Below are positions 45,874-52,750 of a stretch of DNA of 64,000 nucleotides, in pieces (position 1 is the first letter of the stretch; each line of letters starts with the position of its first letter). The position numbers and the translations under genes were made by a program. The stretch covers positions 1 to 64,000 of the forward strand of contig JBNMOT010000001.1 in NCBI GenBank assembly GCA_051275515.1. The letters are read 5' to 3'. Under the pieces are notes generated by a model that was not told the origin of the DNA, ran no database searches, and saw only the letters and a program-made list of their open reading frames with translations. Source of the stretch: Oleispira sp051275515 (lineage in GTDB: Bacteria; Pseudomonadota; Gammaproteobacteria; Pseudomonadales; Oceanobacteraceae).

Positions 45874-46254
45874 TTAAGCAACTTGAACAGGAATATCGAA
45901 GCTGGTATGGCTAACGGTATTATCGGCGTTGGTATAAACCATTTTAGGCTTAAAGTTAGCCAGTTCTTTTTCGTCATAAGTGCCGTAAGCACAAATAATC
46001 AAGCGGTCACCCACTTGAGCTAGGCGCGCGGCAGCGCCATTGACCGAAATAATACCTGAATTATCTTCGCCACGAATGACATATGTGGTGAAACGAGCAC
46101 CATTTTCCATATTGTAAATTTGAATTTGTTCAAATTCACGCATGCCTGTCAATTCTAACAACTTACCGTCGATCGCGCAGGAGCCTTCATAATTCAATAC
46201 GGCCTGTGTGACTCGAGCCTGATGTATCTTGGCTTTCAGCATTGTGGACTGCAT
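45874..46254 (-). CDS. panD: aspartate 1-decarboxylase
   Basis: Makes beta-alanine from aspartate for pantothenate and CoA. The proenzyme cleaves itself between Gly24 and Ser25 in NYEGSCAID to form the pyruvoyl group. 126 residues is normal. The start follows AAAGG at 8 bases. Last of the panB-panC-panD group; 107 bases separate it from panC. Confidence 0.97.
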   Translation of the reverse strand: MQSTMLKAKIHQARVTQAVLNYEGSCAIDGKLLELTGMREFEQIQIYNMENGARFTTYVIRGEDNSGIISVNGAAARLAQVGDRLIICAYGTYDEKELANFKPKMVYTNADNTVSHTSFDIPVQVA

Positions 46255-46361
46255 AGAAAAAACCTTTAATCCGGTTACGTCTCAATGACTCAGCAGGCAA
46301 AGAATGCCTCTGTTTTCACTGGTTAATTTATAGCCTCATAGAAGGCGGTGCGAAGTATGCC

Positions 46362-47228
46362 TCAATCGCTAGTCTGATTCAACGAAAATGGCAAATTATC
46401 AATAAGGCGTGCACGGCCCAAAAAAGCGGCAATAAGCACGACAAGTTTGTCATCTTCAGTCGTGGCTGGTTTTAAATCAGATTCACGACATAGGGCTACA
46501 TAGTCAACTTTGAAGCCTTGTTTATTTAATCTTTGCTGAGTTTGCTCTAACGTCGAGTCAAAATCATTACCTTGTTGAATGGCGCTGGCCACATCCTGCA
46601 AGGCTTTAAAGAGAGCAGGTGCTAATGCTAATTCATTTGTCGACAAGTAGCTATTGCGTGAACTTAGAGCCAAGCCGTCATTATTTCGCTCTGTGCTAAT
46701 ACCGACAATGGTAATAGGAAGGCATAGGTCAGCAACCATTTTACGTATAACCGCTAATTGCTGAAAATCTTTTTCGCCAAAGAACGCTTTATCCGCTTGT
46801 ACCATGTTGAACAACTTAGTGACCACGGTCGCGACACCGTTAAAATGACCCGGTCGAGATCCACCGCATAAGCCCATTGATACATCGGGAACGGCTACAA
46901 TTGATTGACTTTCTTGACCATTTGGATACATCTCAGTGACGGTTGGAGCGAAGAGTAGACTGCAACCATTGTCTGCTAATAAAGCCTGATCTTGTTCTAG
47001 TGTGCGCGGGTAGTTGGTTAAATCACTGGGGTCGTTAAACTGTAAGGGGTTAACAAAAATACTCGCAATGACGATATCACATTGCTTATTGGCCTTTTTA
47101 ACCAAGCGCATATGGCCTGCATGCAAGTTACCCATGGTGGGCACAAAGCCGACACTTAACCCTTTGAATTTTGCGTGCTGTACATATTCACGTAATTCGG
47201 CGACGGTAGAAACCGTTAATAAACTCAT
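46362..47228 (-). CDS. panC: pantothenate synthetase
   Basis: Joins pantoate and beta-alanine with ATP. Nucleotide-binding motifs are the HIGH-like MGNLHAGHMRLV near residue 31 and the KMSKS-like LSSRNSYLS near residue 188. 'GFVPTMG' and 'RPGHFNGVATVV' are also typical. 288 residues is normal. Downstream of panB with a 95-base gap. Confidence 0.97.
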   Translation of the reverse strand: MSLLTVSTVAELREYVQHAKFKGLSVGFVPTMGNLHAGHMRLVKKANKQCDIVIASIFVNPLQFNDPSDLTNYPRTLEQDQALLADNGCSLLFAPTVTEMYPNGQESQSIVAVPDVSMGLCGGSRPGHFNGVATVVTKLFNMVQADKAFFGEKDFQQLAVIRKMVADLCLPITIVGISTERNNDGLALSSRNSYLSTNELALAPALFKALQDVASAIQQGNDFDSTLEQTQQRLNKQGFKVDYVALCRESDLKPATTEDDKLVVLIAAFLGRARLIDNLPFSLNQTSD

Positions 47229-47323
47229 GCTACAACCTATGTTAAATACTGTCTATCTGTTACTACAGTTTCGCTTTATCTACTGCTTAACTTGAATGCG
47301 GCGATGATAAAAATCATGAGCGT

Positions 47324-48118
47324 TTAAGTAAACGCGTGTTCGATACCCGGGAAACTGCCTGCTTTCACTTCTTCGCCATACGCAGCAATGGCTTGCTGAG
47401 GCGTGCGACCATCAATCATGAAATTTTTCACAAACTTAGGGATATGACCGGCATTAAGACCCAACATGTCATAGACCACAAGAACCTGAGCATCGGTATC
47501 GCTACCGGCGCCAATGCCTATAACAGGAATATTGACGGCTTCTGTAATCGCTTTGCCTAAACTGCTGGGAACACACTCCAATAAAATACAATCGGCGCCT
47601 GCGGCTGCAAGAGCTTTAGCATGTTCAATCATGGCTTGAGCTTTTGTCTCATCACGTCCTTGAACGCGATAGCCGCCTAGTTTGTTGACTGCTTGAGGGG
47701 TTAAGCCTAAGTGAGCACAGACAGGGACTCCCTGACGCGCTAAGCATTCAACCAAAGGCACCAACCAATCATCGCCTTCAACTTTAACCATGTTTGCGCC
47801 CGCTTGCATTAATAATGCAGCATTAGCTTGGCCTTGATCTAATGTGCTGTAACTCATAAAGGGCATGTCAGCCATGATGAGCGCACCTTCATTGCCTTGA
47901 GCGACGCAGCGGGTATGATATTCCATGTCAGCCATGGTGACTGGCAAGGTGCTGTTTTTGCCTTGGCAAACCATGCCTAAAGAATCGCCGACTAAAAGTA
48001 CTTCAATACCTGCAGAGCTTGCAAGTTGGCTGAAGGTTGCGTCGTATGCGGTTAATACGCTGAATTTCTTGCCTTTATTTTTACATTCACTAAGGGTACG
48101 GATACTGACATTATTCAT
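47324..48118 (-). CDS. panB: 3-methyl-2-oxobutanoate hydroxymethyltransferase
   Basis: Transfers a hydroxymethyl group from methylene-tetrahydrofolate to ketoisovalerate, first step to pantoate. 'VLTAYDATFSQLASSAGIEVLLVGDSLGMV' carries the metal-binding Asp, and 'VKVEGDDW' and 'IPVIGIGAG' complete the active site. 264 residues is normal. It follows folK by 63 bases, the usual pairing of folate and pantothenate genes. Confidence 0.97.
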   Translation of the reverse strand: MNNVSIRTLSECKNKGKKFSVLTAYDATFSQLASSAGIEVLLVGDSLGMVCQGKNSTLPVTMADMEYHTRCVAQGNEGALIMADMPFMSYSTLDQGQANAALLMQAGANMVKVEGDDWLVPLVECLARQGVPVCAHLGLTPQAVNKLGGYRVQGRDETKAQAMIEHAKALAAAGADCILLECVPSSLGKAITEAVNIPVIGIGAGSDTDAQVLVVYDMLGLNAGHIPKFVKNFMIDGRTPQQAIAAYGEEVKAGSFPGIEHAFT

Positions 48119-48181
48119 GCTGTGCCTCAGGTATTCTAATGATGTTAATAATTCATAAAGGGTGCGAACTTGTTGCCAAGA

Positions 48182-48661
48182 TCAATCGTGGATGCGGATT
48201 AAATCATTATCCAGCTCAGTGAGCAATTGCTCTAAAGCTATGCCATTGGGGAAGATAAGATTAGGGCTTATTTCAAACAAGGGAAACAATACAAAACTAC
48301 GTTGCTGCGCAAAAGGGTGTGGAACGGTTAAGCGCGCACTCTCAATAATTTTATTATTAATTAAAATAATGTCCAAATCCAGCGTGCGTTCACCCCAATG
48401 GCGCTTGCGAAGGCGACCGTGATCTTGCTCCAGTTTTTGTAACGCATCAAGTAGATCGTGAGGTTCTAGTCGAGTATCTAATAGAGCAACGGCATTGATA
48501 TAATCAGGCTGATCTTGAGGTCCAACGGGTTTGCTGTGATAAAGCGACGAGTGCGAAAGCAAGGTGGTATTAGGCAATAGGGCAAGCTCAATTAAGGCTT
48601 GCTCTATTTGTTGCTGGGGCTGATCAAGATTCGCCCCTAGACCGATATAAGCCAATGCCAT
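48182..48661 (-). CDS. folK: HPPK, dihydropterin pyrophosphokinase
   Basis: Pyrophosphorylates 6-hydroxymethyl-dihydropterin in folate synthesis. 'YIGLGANLDQPQQQIEQAL' and the diagnostic 'RKRHWGERTLDLDIILI' with its magnesium-binding DLD are both present. 159 residues is normal. It starts 18 bases after pcnB, so pcnB-folK are probably one message. Confidence 0.96.
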   Translation of the reverse strand: MALAYIGLGANLDQPQQQIEQALIELALLPNTTLLSHSSLYHSKPVGPQDQPDYINAVALLDTRLEPHDLLDALQKLEQDHGRLRKRHWGERTLDLDIILINNKIIESARLTVPHPFAQQRSFVLFPLFEISPNLIFPNGIALEQLLTELDNDLIRIHD

Positions 48662-48679
48662 TTATCCATCTCCTAAAGC

Positions 48680-50074
48680 TTAGGGCTCAGGGTTGCGAGA
48701 ACGTTGTCTATCATTCGGCGTGCCACGATTGGTACGACGTGGACGACGCTTTTTAGTATGGCGCTCTTCTGGCTGTCGATTGGCGGCCACTGCTTTATAT
48801 TCATCAGTTTCTTGATAATGAGTCCACCAATTACCTAAACCTTTAAGGTCTTCACCACACTGTTCACGTAGAAGAACAAAATCATACGCTGCGCGGAAAC
48901 GATTACTTTCAGCGGCTTCAGCGGCTTTTTTGCCTCTTTTACGTTCTAATCGCGACTGCATGTCCCAAATTTCTTTCATGGGAATCGTAAAGCGCTTAGG
49001 AATAGACGTGCGCTTTAACTGCTGTTCAATCACCCGACTTGCGGCTTTATGTAATGAAGGCTGAGGTGGAATTCCTTGCTCTAAAAACTCTGCTTGGACT
49101 CTTTGTAGAGACGGCCAAAGCAGGGCCGCAAAAAAGTAATAAGGGGTGACTGACTTACCTGCTTGAATTCGAGCATCCGTATTAATCATAGTTTGCTCAA
49201 CAAAACGAGCCGCAAATTCATCGTCCGCAACGCACTGCTCAGTAAGAGGGAATAGCTCACCAAATAACTTATATTCACGCAATAGACGATACGTTACTAA
49301 GGCATTGCCGGATAAGAACAGTTTTAACACTTCTTCAAATAAGCGCGGAGCAGGGATCTGCTCCATTAGCGGCGCCATCATTTTAATAGGAGCTTTTGTC
49401 TCTTGTTCGATTTCAAAATCTAATTTGCCCGCAAAGCGAATAGCACGAAGCATACGCACTGGATCTTCGCGGTAACGCGTTTCAGGATCACCCATTAAGC
49501 GAATTAGTTTATCTTGAGCATCTTGATAGCCACCGGCATAAGAAAGCACCGTGAAATCATCGACGGCGTAGTACATCGCATTAATCGTGAAGTCACGACG
49601 CATGGCGTCATCATCAATAGTGCCATACACGTTGTCGCGTAAAATCATGCCGCTATCGCCCGTTTGGGCTTGATTGCTATTGTGTTCTTCTTTTGGTGAC
49701 GTACGGAAGGTTGCGACTTCAATGACTTCGCGGCCAAATAATACGTGCACGAGTTTAAACCGACGACCAATTAAGCGCGAGTTGCGGAACAGTTGATTGA
49801 CTTGTTCTGGGGTAGCGTTTGTTGCAACATCGAAGTCTTTTGGGTGCGCGCCTAGCATAGAGTCACGAACGCAACCGCCCACAAGATAAGCTTGATAGCC
49901 CGCATTATTTAGACGATACAAAACTTTCAGTGCATTCTCACTCAGTTGACGACGACTAATGCCGTGCTCTTTGCGCTGCAGGGTTTGCGGTTTGATCTCT
50001 TTATTCGCGTTTTTAGCTTTGCGGCCCCCCATTAAAGAAGGGAAAAAGCGCGCTACAGTATTAACTATGGACAT
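48680..50074 (-). CDS. pcnB: poly(A) polymerase I
   Basis: Adds 3' A-tails to RNA and so promotes decay. The nucleotidyltransferase core begins near residue 55 with AYLVGGCVRDSMLGAHPKDF followed by DVAT, carrying the metal-binding Asp pair, and 'RLIGRRFKLVHV' follows. The tail is very basic (KKRRPRRTNRG), typical of PAP rather than CCA-adding enzymes. 464 residues. The upstream 1.3 kb holds the RNA genes described below, and one of them may read into pcnB. Confidence 0.94.
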   Translation of the reverse strand: MSIVNTVARFFPSLMGGRKAKNANKEIKPQTLQRKEHGISRRQLSENALKVLYRLNNAGYQAYLVGGCVRDSMLGAHPKDFDVATNATPEQVNQLFRNSRLIGRRFKLVHVLFGREVIEVATFRTSPKEEHNSNQAQTGDSGMILRDNVYGTIDDDAMRRDFTINAMYYAVDDFTVLSYAGGYQDAQDKLIRLMGDPETRYREDPVRMLRAIRFAGKLDFEIEQETKAPIKMMAPLMEQIPAPRLFEEVLKLFLSGNALVTYRLLREYKLFGELFPLTEQCVADDEFAARFVEQTMINTDARIQAGKSVTPYYFFAALLWPSLQRVQAEFLEQGIPPQPSLHKAASRVIEQQLKRTSIPKRFTIPMKEIWDMQSRLERKRGKKAAEAAESNRFRAAYDFVLLREQCGEDLKGLGNWWTHYQETDEYKAVAANRQPEERHTKKRRPRRTNRGTPNDRQRSRNPEP

Positions 50075-50268
50075 CTATGGTTGCCTGGATTTTCGCGATT
50101 GCAGGGGGAAGTTACTTTAAAGAAAAACTTGCGCCTGTCGATTATGATTATTGTTCAATATTAGTTAGTTACCGAGTTTACATGATGGGTTGGCGCTTTC
50201 AAAGCATCTGAAGCTATAAAAGGCTGGGGATAAATAAAAGGGGGAATAATAAAGGAAGTAATACTCAG

Positions 50269-50559
50269 GTTTGGTGATTATTATTTTTAGGGTTACCAAA
50301 CAGAGATAAGTAAACTAGCTGTTTTGAATACGCAGGAACTAACCGTCCCGTTATTATTCTTATTATGTGTGCTAGGTGATGCTCACTTCGCATTCCAAAC
50401 AACTAATTTCATTGCTCTATGCCTCTTAATTATTTTTATTACGAGGCCACCTCTTAATGGGTGTTTAAATAGTCGTAAACGCGATTTTATTTTTATTATT
50501 GCGTTTAGTTTCAATCTTACGTTTTAGCTTTGTTATTTTTATAAGTGCCTTACGTTATA
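50269..50559 (-). ncRNA. candidate CrcY/CrcZ-type Hfq-titrating RNA, copy B
   Basis: Minus-strand region starting about 12 bases after the sigma-54 promoter at 50586-50570. It holds five A-rich AAnAAnAA clusters: 50542-50528, 50500-50484, 50440-50427, 50366-50351 and 50290-50277. Three are displayed in hairpin loops: AAACGC/GCGTTT (50506-50477), GCCTC/GAGGC (50447-50421) and GTTTGGT/ACCAAAC (50301-50269). No protein frame is credible. The 3' end is not defined: no stem with a T-run is seen, so it could extend towards pcnB. Call by position, promoter type and motifs, not by known sequence similarity. Confidence 0.65.
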
Positions 50560-50569
50560 TTTTTAATAA

Positions 50570-50586
50570 AGCTATATTCGTGCCAA
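50570..50586 (-). promoter_or_regulatory. sigma-54 promoter of RNA B
   Basis: TTGGCACGAATATAGCT on the minus strand. GG (50584-50583) and GC (50572-50571) are exactly 10 bases apart, and TGGCACGA matches the -24 consensus fully. The -12 part is TAGCT against TTGCW. Predicted start near 50559. Confidence 0.75.
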
Positions 50587-50645
50587 TTATATTATTTCCT
50601 TTTAAATCAATATCTTGAGTGTTTTAGCGTGCTAGGAAATCAATG

Positions 50646-50708
50646 TGTTACGCCAAATGTGTTACCTGAAGTAATGTTTAAGGGTAACAAAGGTAACGAT
50701 CATGTAAC
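50646..50708. promoter_or_regulatory. cluster of TGTTAC/GTAAC half-sites, probable CbrB enhancer
   Basis: Five half-sites within 63 bases: TGTTAC at 50646 and 50660, GTAACA at 50684, and GTAAC at 50693 and 50704. The inner pair is TGTTAC-N18-GTAACA. They lie 60-125 bases upstream of the -24 element of RNA B, the normal place for an enhancer-binding protein. As I recall, CbrB sites in Pseudomonas are built from TGTTAC/GTAACA half-sites. Confidence 0.6.
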
Positions 50709-51007
50709 GTCGTGTAAATTTTTACCTAAACTGAGCCACTTTTGAACTTATTTGACGGATACAGTGGTCAGTGGGTAATTGAATAAAGGGTCATATTGGT
50801 AATCTGTAAGTTTATTGGCGTTTGATTGGCCCATAAAGCAACCAAAAAAGAAGTTATTGAGATATTTGAATATTGAATGAATGTTAAGAACTTGATCTTG
50901 GCGCCTTAAATAATTGACTTGAGTGCACTGGGACAATCTATTGATTGTGTTTGAGGTAACGCTAATTGGGAGCCGATATTAAAAATAGGGAGGACGGTAA
51001 ATAAAGG
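50709..51007. other. no gene seen between the two RNA regions
   Basis: About 300 bases on either strand without coding signals. A 62-codon minus-strand frame at 50748-50936 has no ribosome binding site and unremarkable composition. This stretch could be the 3' part of RNA A if that RNA is not stopped at 51008. Confidence 0.5.
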
Positions 51008-51050
51008 ACCCATTGTTTTACACTGCATTTTGGAGTGTAAAACAATGGGT
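51008..51050. repeat. perfect 16-base inverted repeat
   Basis: ACCCATTGTTTTACAC and GTGTAAAACAATGGGT with an 11-base loop. On the minus strand the following bases are TCCTTTATTT, an imperfect U-tract, so it may terminate RNA A. It is the longest perfect hairpin I noticed in the window. Confidence 0.75.
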
Positions 51051-51180
51051 ACTCAGTGAGCCGGGATTTTATTATTATTTAGCGCTTATGAAGGGCGTTA
51101 TTATTTTTATTATCGCCAATCTATTATCATGCTGCCCTAATTTTATTTTTATTGTCTGGGTAGCATTGTTATTATTAATA
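51008..51180 (-). ncRNA. candidate CrcZ-type Hfq-titrating RNA, copy A
   Basis: Minus-strand region starting about 12 bases after the sigma-54 promoter at 51207-51191. Four A-rich AAnAAnAA clusters follow: 51180-51166, 51153-51141, 51113-51098 and 51080-51067. The third is the loop of a hairpin with GGCG/CGCC stem (51117-51094), the second lies between CCC and GGG. A perfect 16-base stem at 51050-51008 probably marks the 3' end, giving about 175 bases. It lies immediately after cbrB, exactly where crcZ sits in Pseudomonas; Pseudomonas CrcZ is longer (about 400 bases). Confidence 0.65.
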
Positions 51181-51190
51181 CTTTAACTAA

Positions 51191-51207
51191 AGCAGGGAGT
51201 ATGCCAA
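51191..51207 (-). promoter_or_regulatory. sigma-54 promoter of RNA A
   Basis: TTGGCATACTCCCTGCT on the minus strand, with GG (51205-51204) and GC (51193-51192) exactly 10 bases apart. TGGCA and TGCT match the -24/-12 consensus. One TGTTAC half-site lies upstream at 51279-51284. Predicted start near 51180. Confidence 0.72.
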
Positions 51208-51361
51208 CTTTTAAAAAACCTGTAATCAATGGCTTATTAAACGCAATAAGAAAAAATTAACAAATTGGCACTGGTATTTGTTACTTTAAGAGCAGTTTTT
51301 GGGGCCTTTTTGATACCTTGGCGGCGCCTAATGACCGATAATGGCGGCTGCAGTATAAGTC

Positions 51362-52750
51362 TTAACTAGACTTTGTCGCTTTTTTGCGTGGAATGCCCAG
51401 TCGTTGGCGGCGTTCCCATAAGCATTTACGTGAAACACCTAATTTACGGGCTAAGTCGGTTTCGTTCATGCCATCTTCATTTTCAAGCACGAAATGCATA
51501 AAGTAATCATCCAGAGAGAGGTCGCCTTGGCTTGTTTCAATGTTGCTTGTTTGCGGACCGAGAAGATTTTCTTTTAACGTTTGAGATACGTACTGGTCAG
51601 GGGAAACATCAATAGCCATGTTTCCTGGCGTGATTTCATCACCATCAGCCAAAATGACGGCACGCTCAATAGCATTTTCTAGTTCGCGAACATTACCAGG
51701 CCATTGGTACTGTAAAATCACTTGGCGAGATGCGTGAGTTAACAGCATTGTGCTGCGGTTCATTTTTTCACAACTGCGCTGAAGTATGAACTCTGCCAGC
51801 GCCATTACGTCTTGCCCTCTGGCACGCAACGGCGGAAGATGGAGTTCTAATACATTGAGTCGGTAATAGAGATCTTCGCGGAATTCGGCTTTTGAGGCTA
51901 ATTCTTTTAAATTTCTATGAGTGGCCGCAATTAAACGTACGTCGACCTTTCGACTTTGTACTGAACCCACACGTCGAATTTCACCTTCTTGCAATACGCG
52001 CAATAAGCGCGCTTGTGCTTCAAGCGGTAATTCGCCAATTTCGTCTAAAAATAAGGTACCGCCATCAGCCGCTTCGACCAAGCCTAGGCGCATCGTCGCA
52101 GCACCCGTGAACGCCCCTTTTTCGTGGCCAAATAACTCAGATTCAATCAATGACTCAGGAATGGCTGCGCAGTTAACCGAAATCATGGGAGCATCTTTAC
52201 GGCGGCTTTGGGAATGCAGAGCGCGGGCGACTAATTCTTTACCGGTTCCCGACTCACCTTGAATCAACACGGTTGCGTCGGTCGGAGCCACTTTGCTGAT
52301 TTTTGAAAATAAATTCTTCATCAGTGGGCTGCTACCAATAATACCGGTAACAGGGTATTCCTTGGCAATTTCATCGTGCAGTACGTCGTTACTTCGGCTG
52401 AGGTTGCGTTGTTGAAGAATACGTTTAACCGTTAATAGCATTTCTTCGTGATCGAAGGGCTTGGCAATGTAATCGACGGCCCCCAGTTTCATTGCATCAA
52501 CTGCCGATCTTAAGCTGGCATAGCTGGTCATGATGAGCACAGGTGTCTCACCGGCAAGCTCAATTAACTCGGTACCATTGCCACCGGGCAAGCGCAGGTC
52601 GCAGATAATCATGTCGTAATCGCTGAAGGTCAGCTCTTTTGCAGCATGCAGAGAGTCTGCTTCAAAAATTTCATACCCTTGGCGTTCTAATAAGCGTCTG
52701 ACTGCTTGGCGAATAATTTTTTCGTCTTCAACGACTAAAATACGGCTCAT
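51362..52750 (-). CDS. cbrB: sigma-54-dependent response regulator CbrB
   Basis: A 462-residue NtrC-type activator. The receiver domain has phospho-acceptor Asp51 (IICDLRLPGG). The AAA+ domain has Walker A GESGTGKE (165-172) and the sigma-54 contact loop GAFTGA (212-217), so it can activate the sigma-54 promoters downstream. A Fis-type helix-turn-helix (ETDLARKLGVSRKCLWERRQ) ends the protein. It overlaps cbrA by 4 bases (ATGA). In Pseudomonas CbrAB governs carbon/nitrogen balance and catabolite repression through CrcZ. The gene order here supports orthology. Confidence 0.93.
   Translation of the reverse strand: MSRILVVEDEKIIRQAVRRLLERQGYEIFEADSLHAAKELTFSDYDMIICDLRLPGGNGTELIELAGETPVLIMTSYASLRSAVDAMKLGAVDYIAKPFDHEEMLLTVKRILQQRNLSRSNDVLHDEIAKEYPVTGIIGSSPLMKNLFSKISKVAPTDATVLIQGESGTGKELVARALHSQSRRKDAPMISVNCAAIPESLIESELFGHEKGAFTGAATMRLGLVEAADGGTLFLDEIGELPLEAQARLLRVLQEGEIRRVGSVQSRKVDVRLIAATHRNLKELASKAEFREDLYYRLNVLELHLPPLRARGQDVMALAEFILQRSCEKMNRSTMLLTHASRQVILQYQWPGNVRELENAIERAVILADGDEITPGNMAIDVSPDQYVSQTLKENLLGPQTSNIETSQGDLSLDDYFMHFVLENEDGMNETDLARKLGVSRKCLWERRQRLGIPRKKATKSS

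Noticed and set aside
50748..50936. Minus-strand 62-codon open frame between the RNA regions
   Set aside because: No ribosome binding site, no recognisable protein features, and located in a region without coding signal.
51265..51281. Plus-strand sigma-54-like TTGGCACTGGTATTTGT
   Set aside because: The -24 part is good, but the base pair 10 after GG is TG rather than GC, and no A-rich RNA or gene follows on the plus strand.
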